From Triglochin maritima (lineage: Eukaryota; Streptophyta; Magnoliopsida; Alismatales; Juncaginaceae), in NCBI GenBank assembly GCA_963682175.1, contig OY821777.1:6093501-6157500 (forward strand): 64,000 nt of DNA, in the 5' to 3' direction. This document shows positions 23,654-37,000 of the stretch, in pieces; position 1 is the first letter of the stretch; each line of letters starts with the position of its first letter. The translations under genes and the position numbers were made by a program. The notes under the pieces are model-generated. The model saw only the letters and a program-made list of their open reading frames with translations. It did no database searches and was not told the DNA's origin.

Positions 23654-24486
23654 GTGGAGAGAGAGAGATAAAGGGCAAAAGGCAAGACGAAGCGGGGCCC
23701 ACGTGTTCTCTGCGCTTTTCGATGGTAGTTTCGTGAATTGGGGGAACTCGAGGGGTGGTTTGGTGATCAGGTCCCGCGATATTTCTCGTTGGAGTTTGGT
23801 TGGTTTGGGGTTCTGACGTTGTTGAGGTGGTGTGGATGGATGGGATCTGACGGTGGAAGGTGGAGATTGGACGGCTGGGATTGAGGGTGTGGATAAGGAT
23901 GGAGAGAGGAGTGGACAACAGTGAGAACAGTAGTATTATACTCCATTGACTACTGCTTAGTATATAATCAGGTGGGTCTTGCACTCTGGCTTTGACTCAA
24001 TTATTACATTTATATATGCGTATTTTTCTCTCTCTCTCTCGGAGTAAATTTATAATTGTTAGAGATATGATCCAATTGTCTATAAAATATCATGAGTTAG
24101 ATTATAAGGATTTTTTTTCCATTACATTACTTGTAGCTGCTGTCCTTTCCTGGTGTGATAGTGGCGTAACATCTCCACTTCGTCGTAATTTTATTACTTT
24201 ACGCTGCTAACGTGATCTTACCATCTAAGTCGTTAAGATTTCTCGATCATGAATCGTTAAATATTATCGGAAAACTATTTAAATCGTCCGTACGATTTAC
24301 TATTTTTTCATTCTCTTATTTCTACTTGTATATCTATTTATTTCACTCTCATATCATCACTATCTCTTCATCTTCTTCTCGTAAGCATCAAAAATAATGT
24401 CTCGGATGTCAGGAAAGGAACCAACAGATGCCCCGGTAAACTCTTATCTGGTAAAATGTCATATTTATTTCAAGTTTTAAAAAAAA
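23654..24486. other. Upstream flank, no gene
   Basis: Promoter-distal sequence of the CONSTANS-like gene, then AT-rich DNA. The open frames (for example 23992-24210) have no recognisable features. Confidence 0.5.
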
Positions 24487-24931
24487 CATTTTTTGAGAGG
24501 ATGTCCGCGGGAGCCCCCCTCCTTAGAGGTGGCGTTGGCTTAGACGTCATTTTTTAAATATAAAATATAAAAATTACACGGTGTGTTATCTGAAATTATT
24601 TCAGGTTCCGTTCCAAGATTTTCAGTATTATTGAGGTGGATTACAGTGAGTTTTTTATAAGTGATGGAGTTTTACCAAATACCACCTTGACAAGTCGGTC
24701 GGGGGTCTCGTTTTTGCGGTGAGACAATTTTTTGGATATTTATCACTTGCAAAAAAACTCATTGTAACCCAACTCGTTACCACCGAAATCTTGCAACAGA
24801 ATTTCAAATAATTTGAGATAACACATCGTACAAATTTAAGATTTTATTTTTTTTATTATTTTGGATGAGGCGTCTGAAACAGACGCCTCCCCCATGGGGA
24901 CGTTTTACCCATATGCCTCGTCCCAAAAAAA
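24487..24931. mobile_element. Foldback MITE with long terminal inverted repeats
   Basis: The left arm (about 24487-24660) and the reverse complement of the right arm (about 24740-24931) align over most of their length. Shared blocks include GTGTTATCT.AAATTATTT, CAAGATTT and GAGTTTTTT..AAGTGAT. Outer ends share TTTTTTG-GA-GA. The element is bounded by A-runs that obscure the duplication. No coding capacity. The class (MULE-type or other) is unresolved. Confidence 0.6.
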
Positions 24932-25699
24932 AAAATTCGCGTGAACTAGACGTTTCGTCGAACATTTTCGTGGTGTTGGTACTAGTAAAATGAGGGAAAC
25001 TTAGACAAATTTTTTAGTTTAAAAGACGGAACGAAATGAGTATTAAATGGATTGTGAAGAATAAAATGGTAATTAAACCGGTGATTTAAGTAGTTTTCCG
25101 ACAATAAACAGTAATTCGCTAATATTATTTATTCAAGAAGTATCGAAGCTTTTCTTATTCTACGCATTTGATCAATTATTGAGAATACAAGTGTCGAGCC
25201 GGTGGAATGAAGTCGAATATTATATTTTTGCTTTCTTTGAGCTTTAGACATATACATTAGCTTAATCTCAAACGTTAACTACTGCTGAAATAAAGTTATC
25301 ACAAAAACTATATTTTCTGAGTTGTGCCGTATATAAGCCGACGAGTCAATCCGTGCTGTACATGTTAACGTGGAATAGACATCTTGTGTGATAAATTTTA
25401 AATGCTAAAGCTGATTTAATTTGTGATTAAATCACTGACTAAAATTCGAGATTGCGAATCTTGATGATGATGATCACGAAGGACACCTACACAGTAATTG
25501 TATCAACTTCGCTTTCAAAAAGAAAATCTAAATAATGTTACCAACTTCTTTCGTGGAGGCAACCTTCAATCTTCTTCGTTTTGTACTCTTAAACTTTGCT
25601 TGTTATTCATCTGGCCTTAACACGTATTTGACATTCTCACATTGCGAAGGTGTTGTTTATAATCCTTAAATTAATAGAAGCTATAAAACTTAGCTTTTC
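24932..25699. other. AT-rich intergenic, nothing recognised
   Basis: No gene, tandem repeat or transposon end can be supported here. Confidence 0.5.
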
Positions 25700-26560
25700 A
25701 GGTAGGGAAAATTGATTTTGTGCCACCGAAAAATAACAAAAAAAAAAAATCATCACTGCATCGTTATTTTTCGTGTGACCATTACAAAGTCATATATTTG
25801 TATTTATGCCACTGCAAAAATTATTTATTTGTGTTTATGTCATTTTTTTCAAATCGTGTCATTCTATTAACTTTACATTTATCTCTATTAATATAAAATA
25901 ATTTTTAATTGTAAAATTGACATTTAACAATTCAACAACTAGAAAACATATAAATAATCAACTTCTATTCTTTTCTAATTGTCTTTCTCCATGTTCTCCT
26001 TTTGTCTTCTTTATTTTCTCTCTCTATATTTTTTCTTTATTTTTTTCTCTCTCTCTATCCTTTTGTCTCTCTCTTGACATCTCTTCTTTCTCTCTCACAT
26101 GCAAACATTTAATTATTATGTTATTATATTTTAAAATTTGCAAGGCATATGCAAGAGAAGTGGGGAAGAGAATAGACAAAAGAGATGAGTGAGATAGAAG
26201 AAATAGAAGAGAAATAAAGATAGAGAAGATACGTGAACACGAGTAACGAGAAAATATACGATAAAGAGAGAAGTGAGAAAAGAATATAAGTTGAATGACG
26301 TTTGTAATTGTTTAGGGAATATTTTGTAAATTTGTAATTCAATATTAATTACAAAAAAATTGTTTTATTGTTGGATTGTTAATGGTTAATTTTGCAAAAT
26401 TTATAATTAAAATTAATTTATATTACTGACGGTGATTGTAAAGTTAACATAATGACATAAACGTAAATAAACTTATTTTTTTACTTGCATAAATGTAAAT
26501 ATACGACGATCACACGGGAAATATGGTAGGAAAACAGTATCATACAAGTGATTTACCATT
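25700..26560. mobile_element. Large imperfect inverted repeat (foldback element)
   Basis: Left blocks (CGTGTGACC..., TTTATGTCATT...TTAACTTTAC, AACAATTCAACAA) reappear in reverse complement and in mirror order on the right (GTAAAGTTAACATAATGACATAAAC, ACGATCACACG). The inner left part is CT-rich (about 26020-26100) and the inner right part AG-rich (about 26150-26285), so they may pair as well. A transcript could fold into one long hairpin. Ends and TSD are not resolved. Confidence 0.6.
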
Positions 26561-28529
26561 TCGTATAAAATTAAAAAATCAAGGATATTAAAAAACCAGC
26601 TGTATTCCTCCCAGAGACGGAAAACCCCAATGTCCAAACGCGGTCTCCTATTCCTCCGTTTTACCAAACTACCCCTCGCGAGCGCCCACTACAAAAGGTC
26701 AGAACCCGGCCACATCAGCCTCATCACGCCTGATCGCCCAAACACTTTCCCTCCAATCCCAGCCGTCCACCGAATAAAGAATAATATCAACAATCGTCCG
26801 AGACTAGATATTTATCTAACTTTCGGAAAACAATGTGAGATATTTAAGTGGTCCCACATCCCAACTCACGCAAATCACGCCCACGCCGGTTACCACCTTA
26901 TTTTATTTATTAACTTTTCCAAATATTCCTGTCGAGTTTGGAAAATTGAGCTGTGGGACCCGCTTGAGCGCTGCCGTAGGTTGGTCGGAAAAGTACAGTG
27001 ATGGGGACGTCTTGCGGTGAGATCATGACTCAATTGCATGAGTTCAGTAGTGACGATTTATTGAAACGATGTGGTTTCGATCGAGTCGAGCTTAATGGAA
27101 CTCAAGTTTCTTGTAGATTTTGATTGGAATTAACATCTTCGAGCTCAGTCGTGGTTATTATTTCGTGTGTTGTTCTATACTTGTTCTTGAGTGGCAATTT
27201 CTGAAGGAGGGAGTGACACCTGATCTATGGAAGTTGTGAACAAGCATCGCCGATATTGGGCACTTTGAGCACCACTACTAAATATGATTTGGCTTTTAGG
27301 ATCCCATTATTCTTGTATAGGAACCTTGGAAATTGGAATATTCAATATCTAAGGCATAGGATTTCAAGATTGAGTTTGTATATCTTATTCTCTTTTATTC
27401 CCCCCCACAATCCTCTTTGCCTAATATACTGCATCATATACTATTATACATAAACTCAATACTTAACTCGTTGTTTCTAGAATTCGATTTCCGACTTCAA
27501 CTAAAAATCAACCGACCGAACTAATTCTTCTTTAACTTTAGCTTTAGCATTAGCATGGTTTCTCTCTTATCAAAGAATTAAGTTGCATTAGTACGCTCCC
27601 GTGTATTGAAATTAAGGATTGATGGTACGTGCTTTCGACAGGTGAGAGTCGGTGCATTTCGTCGTTTCCATGAGACATGCATGACGCTTTGGCCAATCAT
27701 ATATGTGGAGTTTTAAGAAAATTTATAAGTCGTATGCAAGGTTATGGATGAAAGAATGAAACCCATACTTCAAAAAAAGAAGAAAGGTTATGGTTATGGT
27801 TATGGGTTCGGTACTTCGGTGAGTTCTATGTTCAAGTCCTGTTCAGTACCATGTTAATGGGCAGAAACGTCTTAACAACGTTTCGTATGGATAACTTGTA
27901 TTTAATTACCGACCTAACCACTGACATTATATTAAACGTTCTTTATGAGACTTGAGAGTGATTGATTTGTCAGATAACAGTTTAAAATGGGAAATAAATA
28001 GTCGAAAGGAATCTTTGTCCGATTACTGTGAGATGATGAATAACGTTCTTAATTTGACGACGTCATTAACTTTTTATTGAATTAAATTACCGAGAAGTCG
28101 TAAAAAACTTTAAAACAATACTGATTTAATATATCCCTGGAGGCTGGATTCCTTCAAAAATATTGGAATTGATCACCAAAATGTTTGATGACTCTCTACT
28201 CTGACTTGAAAGTACATTTGTACGAGTTCGAAGGATGTCTAGACTCTGGTAACAATAATCAACACCATCTCAACTCTCAAGTCTCAACCTGTCAAGTCAC
28301 ACCAAAAATTATATTATTGTTTTTCATGCATTTTAAAATTACATTTAGAGAGGAAAAAAAATAAACATTGATTTCGTTTGTTAGGAACCATATTTTTTTA
28401 TGATCTCTTTGCCTGCTGCGTTCTTCTCAAGGCACATGAGGTGTAGGTCGATGAGAAATATCCTCAATTCGATCGCTAATATGAAATAGTTGAAAGGGTT
28501 AGGTCGAATGAGTTTCATTTCTCGCAAAC
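26561..28529. other. Intergenic, no supported gene
   Basis: A 40-codon frame at 27001-27123 (MGTSCGEIMTQ...) follows a GC-richer stretch but matches nothing that I know. A GTTCAAGTCC B-box-like motif near 27831 lacks an A box. The rest is AT-rich with no recognised feature. Confidence 0.5.
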
Positions 28530-29277
28530 TGTAATATCCTGAATTTTTGAGTTGAGATAATAATCAAATATCTTAATGGACTAATTAAGATTGTTGGATG
28601 ATTGTGTGGTTTTAGGAGAAGATGGAATTTTGAGAAGAATATTGAGAAGAAAAAGATGGAGATTTTGAGGCAAGTACTGATTCGTTATTCTTCAGTTTCA
28701 TATCATGTCTGTCTCTCTTGATATTCGTAGTTGCATGCATGTTGAGCATTAATATTGATTTTATGGATATGCATATGATTGCATGGTGGTGTTTCGGTCG
28801 ACATGTCCTGTGGCTGTGTGTATGTTTCTAGCAGAGCCACTTAGGAAAGAGCTGCCTAACGGACAGCGTGGAGCCACCCGAGAGATGAAAGGGCTGCCTG
28901 TCGTTAGTGTGGAGCTAGCAGGTGTGCGTCTGACAGATTGATAGATTTCAGACGCACAGGATGTGGTCGAATCTGAATGGGGGTTTCAAATTGATATGCA
29001 TGCATTTTATTTGTGATGCATGTCTCTTGATTGTGCTTATTGACTGAATGTCATATTCTGTATTATTTTCCACATGATTATGATTCTGATTGATTGATGG
29101 TTGGTACTTGCGGGCTGTCGAGCTCACAAATTGTTGATTATATTTTTCAGATTAATTATGTGCCTATCAGATGGATTTAAATATCAGAGTGCGCAGCGGT
29201 CAGGATCGTGGATCGTATCTTAACGCACCGGGTTCGGGCGGGTGAGCAGTTGTCCGGACTCGGGGCGTTACACAAAC
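28525..29277 (+). mobile_element. Solo LTR
   Basis: The segment 28530-29272 (743 bp) starts TGTAATATCC and ends GGGGCGTTACA, a TG...CA pair with TGTAA/TTACA inverted ends. It is flanked by a perfect 5-bp duplication CAAAC (28525-28529 and 29273-29277). There is no internal region, so it arose by LTR-LTR recombination. Ends of this form are common in plant Ty3/gypsy LTRs. Confidence 0.85.
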
Positions 29278-29759
29278 ATTCGTAACTCACCCAACAATTC
29301 GCAAGGTTAGCGGGTTAGGCCAATTGTATAAGATTTTTTTTGTTAAGTGTGTGTCTATCTGGCCTAAGTTGGTCGGACAAAAATAAGATAGACATGCACG
29401 TATCAATCTTCCACTTGCCAAGGACATTTATCAATGACAAAACAGACACACACAGTGCAAAAAAGAGTTACCTGGACGTACAGTAATTTAAACATACACC
29501 TTCAATGTGGTTATACTAACATGTAAGAAGGTAATGGCCAAGCAAATTATCAGGTTGCAATGTCATTTCTATCGCAAGCCAAAAAGGAAAGGAAAATTTG
29601 AATTTATACGCTTCAAGTGGCCAAATATGTGGAAAAGCTGACACATTATCATCCTCTTAAATATATACTTATTTTCCACTTCTACCCACAATAAATCCTC
29701 TCTCCCACACGCGTCCATTCTCTCTCGCACTCGTCTCATCGATCGAGCTGATTGAGGGT
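29278..29759. other. Intergenic, nothing recognised
   Basis: AT-rich with no coding or repeat signal beyond simple sequence. Confidence 0.5.
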
Positions 29760-30330
29760 TGAATCGATGGAAGTCAGGCTTATTTTTTGTGTTTACGACG
29801 ATGCTCGAAAGACTGGATATGTGCTCGATAGAACTTGATTGTTGTGCTCGATAGACTTGATTCCTTTTATTGTTAGCTTAATAAGATTAGATTGAGTGTT
29901 TTGTGGACTAGGTTGAATCGATGAAAGTTTGACTGATTTTCTGTGTTTCCGATGAATCTCGATAGACTTATGTGTTTGATATGAATTTGATTGTTGTACT
30001 CGATAGACTTGATAAGATTTATTTTGTGTTCGACGTGATGCTGGATTTGATCCTGATAGTTTTGATTTGTTGTTATTTACTAAAATTTTATTTTTCTCGA
30101 TGGGTCCGATAAACGCTCGATATGACATCAATAGTTTTTGATTTGTTGTTATTTACTAGACTATTTATTTTTGCTTAATGAGTTCGATAAGTGCTCAGCA
30201 TGACCTCGATAGTTTTGATTTGTTTTTATTTATTGAGATATTTATTTTTGCTCGTTGTTCTCGATATGAAGTCGATAGTATGCTCGATAGGCACGATGCG
30301 TTCGATAAGTGCTCGATATGAAACAACGAT
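29760..30330. repeat. Degenerate CTCGATA repeats
   Basis: Dispersed, diverged copies of a motif around (T)GCTCGATA(G/T)...TTGATTTGTTGTTATTTA; TCGATA or TCGATG recurs a dozen or more times. Blocks near 30058, 30128 and 30210 are longer matches of each other. It may be an old satellite or an LTR fragment. No open reading frame is supported. Confidence 0.6.
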
Positions 30331-30782
30331 TATTTTTTCTTTGCAATGGTCATTCCTCGAACTTTATCGAGCACAAAAATAATCAGATACCCCATAGAAA
30401 TGCAGATTCAAAAACATATTCAAACAAACCAACAAAATACATTGACGGATCTATTCAAAAATGGAAAAAAGCAACAAACTAACACTCACATCAATTTTGT
30501 ACAATTTCACTTACCTCTCTTGGGTGAGTAGTTTCTTTTCCAAGAGCACTAAAACAATTGGTGCATTCCGGTGGGGTATAACGGGATCTGAGATGAGTCA
30601 GAAAGGGATGATCTGAACTCGATATTAACTATTATGAGTTCGATATGGTCTTTACTCCCAACTGAGAAGCTAGATACGGCTAAAGAGAGAAAGAGAAAGA
30701 AAGAGAGGGAGAAAGAGAATGGTTTATGTATTGAGTAGGGCTGTAAATGGGGCGGGTTTTACCCGCAAGCCCGCACCGTCCT

Positions 30783-32953
30783 GAAATGAATGTGTTCTAA
30801 AAAAATTACTTTTATATGTCAATTATGATGAATTGGATGTGCAAATATTTTGTTCCTTGATTAATGTATTCGTCTTTTAGAAGTGTTAAGGAAGAGACTA
30901 TTGATACTTAACTGTAGAGCTCTAAAAGATAATGGTTTACATAAATCAAAAGTTATTCACAATCATGGTAATTGACATAGAACATTAATTACCGAGATAA
31001 GATTGTCGTGTTGGTCATCGATTATTGTAGCTCTACAAATATTTGACGACACAAGTATATAAAATACGAAAATTGTTAATTTTATATATTGAATAGACCT
31101 AACAAGTCAAACATTATATATTTGTGTTATGTGTCATTCATGTTTTCACTGTGTTTTGAATTCTAAGATACGAGACTTATGTCTTTTTCACATAAAAAGT
31201 GTTCAATTTGATTATTGTAAAAAATTATCAACGAGCATAGTGATAAATACAATAGTTGGTTGAACTTGACTTGTGCTGAAAAGATAGTTAGTCAAAAGAT
31301 TATCGTTGTCTTTCTTAAATTGAGTTATGGAATTAATGGACCATTGAAAAAATAAAATTATAATGTGCACAATGTGACTTGAGTTAAGTTACATATTTAT
31401 AATTAGCTTAAGAGATCAAAAAATGAATATATGATACAAAGTGATGGACTTCTACTTTGTATATATTCTTAATATCATGAGGCAATGGATGGACACAAGT
31501 GATGTCTTTACATCACTAAATGAATCGTGTGTTAGTTCGAGTGAACAAGACATCTATGCTAATTTGGTAGCTATAATGTGTAGCAAGATACCGCTTATAA
31601 TTTGTGATATTAAGTGTTTAATATCACTGCCAATATGACATAGATTCTCCTATAAGTCACAACACAAAACTGGGAAACAATATGCTTGATTTCGTATTCA
31701 TAAGGTGTATCGGGTTTCATGTGAAATATGATACACGTGGTGAATCGATAAAATCAACATGTCATGAAAATTGACATAATTAGAATTATGAAAAAATTCA
31801 TATGAGACGTATGTATTATGTGGTGTGATATTTTGACATTGCATAAAAGAAAATGTTACATGTTATATGAATTTGCTAAAACTCCATGAATCAAAATTTA
31901 TTGGATGTAAATCCAAATTTTGACAAAGGCAAAAACCAAGTCAAAACATTAGACGGTTTTGAGATCGTTCGATCGGGTTCTTCGGAATGGTCGACCGGAT
32001 AAAGATCAGATGCACATGGGTAGACAAAAAATTATCAGGACATGTCTTCGTAATAGGATCGGTCGACCGGGCGTGATAAACGATCGACCAAAAATATCCA
32101 GGAATTTTTTGGTGATATAACAGACGACCGGTATAAGGACACAGTCGACCGAAATTTAATAGGAGAAATTTTGGTAGGTAAACGGTCGACCGAAGTGAGA
32201 CGTGGTTCAACCAAAATTATCCAGGGAATTTTTTCTCATGACTATTTGGTCGACCGTCTAGCTCACGGTCCGACCGAAGTTGTCAAAGCAACAACTGTTC
32301 GATCGACCGAGTAGTGATTTTGGTTGACCGTTCGACACGATTTTGACTTGAATTATTAAGAGATTAATGTTGATCATGGGCTAAATTTGTTCCAATTGTA
32401 GTCAAATATTTTTAATGATGATTATTTATGATTAGTTTAAGAGAGAGAAAAGCAAGAGATCACGATTTAATGGGTAGCCCACGATGTGGGTGTTGGGAGA
32501 GACTATAAATATGTCTCATTTCCCTACTTGTTTAATACTAATGCAAAAATTCTCTTTTCATAACCTCTCCATTAATCCATCCGAATTTCTCTTAATTAAT
32601 TTGAGCTTTTGGAGATTGATTCTCGTGGAGCTTTAAATGAGTTATTAGTTAGATTCTAAACTTGATTTAGAGATTGAATTTGCTAGCTCATTTCTTTTTA
32701 ATATTGTTTAGAGTTTGATGAACACTTTCGGCGATTTGACGTGCGACACAACTCCGGATCTTCGTAAATGTTTTAAAAAACCTTTGGGTATGATCCTCTT
32801 GCATTTGTTTTAATAAATATATATAGATTATATGATATTATAATAAATGTAAAACAATATGCATAAAATTGTTGAAAATATGGAAATTAATCATGTATGT
32901 ATGTATATATATATTTTAAAATATATACATACATATGGGCACGAAATCCTACA
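30783..32953 (+). mobile_element. LTR-like insertion with GGTCGACC cluster
   Basis: Bounds are approximate. The right end ATCCTACA is the same as the end of the Sirevirus-like LTR at 62168. A palindrome cluster (31955-32345) is followed about 165 bp later by a TATA box (ACTATAAATATG near 32509), the same order as in that LTR. No clear 5-bp duplication was found, so it may be truncated or a diverged solo LTR. Confidence 0.4.
31955..32345. repeat. GGTCGACC palindrome cluster 2
   Basis: Some ten copies of GGTCGACC and close variants (for example near 31988, 32060, 32182, 32247), separated by 20-60 bp of unrelated sequence. It is more diverged than clusters 1 and 3. Confidence 0.8.
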
Positions 32954-33474
32954 TGCCCCCCTCCCGCTTAATGCGGGTAGCAGTCAAAAAAACCTTACCC
33001 GTTAACCCACCACCTGCATAACCCGCCTAACTTGGATGTTTTCAATGTTTTCATTGTTTGATGTTAGAGTTTGTTATTTATAATAAATGTTTTCAATGTT
33101 TGCATTGTTTGATGTTGAAGTTTGTTATGTTTATAACGAGTGTTATTGTTATATCTTGGAGTTTGTTATGTTACAATGAGTGTTATTTTTATAAACTTAT
33201 AATGATGATGTTAGAGTTTGTTATTGTTATTTAATTTGTGTTTTCAATGTTTTATAATGAATGTTATTAGGGGAAAATGTAATGAGTAATTATTATTTCT
33301 CAAAATTTGTATTCTTTTGTTTTTCTCAAGAAAAAACTAAAAAATTAAAGAAAACCCCAACAAACTCGCATAACCCTTCCCGCATCGCCTAGTCTAGCGG
33401 CTCTAGCCTTAGGCGGGCCGGATAACAATTTTATTTTTATTTTTGACCCACCCTGTTACACCCATTGTAATGAG

Positions 33475-34001
33475 TATTTTGGGTAGAATTGGAAACCCTT
33501 AAGCATATTTTCAAGAAGATGTTCATGTGTGAGATTTCCCTTCAAATATTTGGTCAATTCAAACTTAGAAACTCAAAATTTCCAAAGAAAAACACCACTA
33601 GATGAGTAGATGACTCATCAAGGAATTGTGTAAGATCCAATTATATCACGAGATTATACGAAGCATAAGTTAACTACAAACACAAACAGTGACCGTACTT
33701 AGGGCACGAAATAACTGGCTCAAACGATAAGAATAAACTCTCATATCATTGAAAACCACACATCCAACATGAGGCAACAATATCTTACCTCCATAATTTT
33801 TTATTTATCACGAGCGGGGATGTGTCATCGACTCATTGGATATTTGGATGGGAATAAGGACCCAAGTTACTAATATCTGAAATACCAGGAGTAATTCTGC
33901 AAAACCACCAACAAATTTCCTGAAATATAAATTCCTGAAATCCTCTTTCGGGGGGCGCTTCCCCAATCGTATCGTCGAATCCATTTTTTGTCCCCCGACC
34001 G
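33475..34001. other. Upstream region of the WW-domain gene
   Basis: Promoter-side sequence. A minus-strand frame overlapping it (33808-34284) has no family features and is judged a shadow. Confidence 0.5.
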
Positions 34002-34016
34002 AAACCCTAACCCTAA
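34002..34016 (+). promoter_or_regulatory. telo-box repeat in 5' UTR
   Basis: AAACCCTAACCCTAA, two overlapping telo-box units 27 bp before the start codon of the WW-domain gene. Typical of leaders of broadly expressed plant genes. Confidence 0.6.
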
Positions 34017-34042
34017 TTCGCCTCCCGTCGTCCGAAATCCCG

Positions 34043-37000
34043 ATGGGGAGGAGAAAGGAACGACGCCTTGCGTCACTCGGTGCTTCCGGTCGGAGAGTAA
34101 AGCTCGATCTCTCCTCCGAACCCACTGGTATTCTCCCACACAGTTTTGTTTGATTTGACGTCTTCGATTCTTCACCGTCAGTATCGTCTTCATTAGATTG
34201 TTTTGTTTCTACGATTGGTTGGTGCGATCCGAAGAGCGCATTCTTACTTTTTTTCGTCAAAGGTGTTTTAGAAACCGAGATCATTACTAGGTTTTAGTGG
34301 TAGATAGAATTTCAGAAGTTTTAGAAAAAACGATTCTGGTGGACGCTGTAGAAAGAGATTGAGAACGAACGGGGATTTTGATGCCTCGGAATAGAGAGCA
34401 GTGCACGACTGTATGTGATGTTGTTACTAAGTTTTTTTGTAGGTTGGATTAATAAGGCGACGTTGAGTGAGTAAACAGATGGAGGGCTTTTGTGATTAGA
34501 TTGTTTAAGAAGGAGAGCTACTAAGTCGAGCTAGTTCATCATCATCCAGTAAAGTTGTAAATTGAAGTGATGTTTGGTTTTGTCACCATGGACGGATGTT
34601 TTACCTGAAGAGATTACATGACATTTGGTGTGGGCATGGTTTGTGAGTTCTTGAATTTCCCCCAAACACAAATGTCGGGGTTGGTATAATTGACTCATTA
34701 ATGCGTAGTAGATGAAGGGCATTGTTTGTATGCTAAGACATTTGTAGTCCGAATTCTTAAACCAGTTTAAGTAGCCTAATAATATGTACCCGGGAAGCTT
34801 TTGATAACCACATTTAGCTGGAATGAAACTTTCTTTGCAAGGTAATTTTCTCCCTAGTAATTTCTAGAAAGTGAAGTTGCAGTAGAGACGAAATTTTATT
34901 GGACCAGAGAACCAGGAGTTTGCTCATTGTTCTCTTCTCAGAATAAGTTTGGCAACATGTGTTCTGCAAGAAACTTTCTGATGGTTTACATTTGAGAAGG
35001 TTCTACAGCTCTATCTCGAACACCACCGTAATATTTCACTTGCAAAACATGAGGATTTACACTTCTTTTCCTTGTAATGTTCACAACTCCTTTGGAGGGA
35101 ACAAGGTAACATACTTGCATTTTAATACGCATGCTTCAATGGGTATGTTCTCATTCATCTATAGCATGCAAACTACTAAAAAATGTGCATACACTCATAA
35201 ATGCTTTGAGCATTAGTCCGTAATTTCTCTGGCATCATCTTTGAACTATGTCCATTGATTGAGTTGTTATTGATAATTTATACATGATCTGATCCTCTTA
35301 CTGCAGGAGAGGCAGCTAGCCCAACTATACATCAGGAAGTGGATCATGATAAGGAAGAACGAGCTGGCATCCCTACTTCTCCATCTTCAGGTGGGTTTTG
35401 TCAAATTCTCTTCAAGGGACTATATAAGGAAGATATGCCTACACAGCATAGTTTTGGTGGGAATTTGGATTTATTAACTTACACAAGAATACAACATATG
35501 TTGTTTGCATCAAAAATCTTGTTTGAAACTCTAAGGTGGATGGCTGGAAATGTTCAATGATGGATCAGATTGGGCAGCCACACTGAGTTGAATGGCTGCC
35601 GATATAATTGTCCATTCTGGCAGCATCTTGAAGACCTCAGCAGGAAGTTGTTGCCTTTCTCGGTTCGTATATCTCTAGCTTATTTTTCGTTTATCTCTCT
35701 TAACATGTTTTGAATGTCTTCCAGGTGTTATTAGTCTATGACAGTTCACTGAATAAAAAGTTAAAAATGTTTCTTGTTTGCAAGACTTTTTTAGACGTTT
35801 AATTCCCTCTTATGCTTAGACTTCATTGTTTTATGTCCACCTTTTCACTACTTTATATGTTTGTGATGGTTTTACTTGTCCACAGGTCAGAAGCCACAAA
35901 ATCCATTACTTTTGCTTGGACAATATAGTGATGATGAGGTAGATGGGAGCACAACCAAGAGCCAAAAACTTGCTCATGAGGAAAGTTCTTCAATGGAGTC
36001 GGATAGCAAGGTAAATTACTGCTGTCTATAATATGTGGTTGTTTCTTCTTATTCTTTTGGTAAATCATAAGTGGATTGGGGCTTGATTTGCTGTTTCCAT
36101 CTTTCATTTATTGACATGCTTTGGTTAGCTATGTCAGTAATGTAACACATCTACAGGTTTTAGCTTCACTGTTTCAAGGCTTTGACATGTATTGCTTGAT
36201 CACTACCCAACATCCACTTCAATTTTCGCTGATGCTTGTGAATCTCCATCACTCTCTCTTTATGTTTTTATGACAATTTGTTTCATTAGAAGCTTCAACC
36301 CCGACACATTACAAAAGTTTTCCCTCTCTTTCTTTTTAATATGCATATTCTGCCATTTCAACCATAAACATTCTGATAAAAAAGGAACTATAAACATGAT
36401 CTACTTTCTCCACTTCATTTCCTATTGATTTTTTGAAACTCAGTGCTTGTCATCTGTACTCTAATTGACCTTAACAATGGTATAACATATGTTTCTTGAC
36501 TGATCATCCTGAGGGTCACTACTATGGATTGGGTATAGACTTTATCATTTGATATTAGCGAGTAGCAACTATTGGTAGCTAAGATTGTTCCCTCGATAGA
36601 TAGACCTGAGATACCTGGTCAGCCTGGGCAACTGGGCGAGGCATCAGCTCTCTGAGGCCACTGACAGTGACACGTTTGTGCTTCAGTGTTTGTCAAGTGA
36701 TTTTCCTGCAAAGATTTGACTGTCTCATGACCTTTTTAATGCCTCAAATCGAACACATGCTGCCTAAATTATCTACCCTATTTTTTCTTCTTTCCTTCTT
36801 TTTGCTCATACATGTTGACCTTGTTTGAAGTATCCGTGCCTTGAATTGTTTTCCTGCCTTAAGTTATCTTATGATGTTGGTTTATCCACATCTGTTTATC
36901 TGATTATGGGAAACGAAGAAAAAAATGATTATTTAATTTCATCATTCTTTTCAACTATTTTTACTTGATCAGGAGCTAACTGCGTTATAGATGCTGTAGT

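Larger units (their letters stand above)
30728..33474. mobile_element. hAT-like element interrupted by LTR-like DNA
   Basis: The left end at 30736 (TAGGGCTGTAAATGGGGCGGG) closely resembles the end of the complete hAT at 46814. The right end, read in reverse, is AATGGGTGTAACAGGGTGGG and stops at 33466. Flanks are GTATTGAG (30728-30735) and GTAATGAG (33467-33474), 8 bp with one mismatch. The right half (about 32954-33466) keeps ACCCGC-type subterminal repeats. The centre (about 30783-32953) is unlike hAT and looks like inserted LTR sequence. No transposase is found. Confidence 0.55.

Noticed and set aside
23649..23984. 111-codon minus-strand frame upstream of the CONSTANS-like gene
   Set aside because: Pro/Ser/Thr-rich chance frame in promoter DNA, with no family match.
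27780..27960. Possible second SINE (GTTCAAGTCC B-box-like motif near 27831)
   Set aside because: No A box at the right distance, no tail and no flanking duplication.
33808..34284. 158-codon minus-strand frame at the WW gene start
   Set aside because: Antisense to the 5' UTR and first exon; contains no domain, while the plus-strand gene is well supported.
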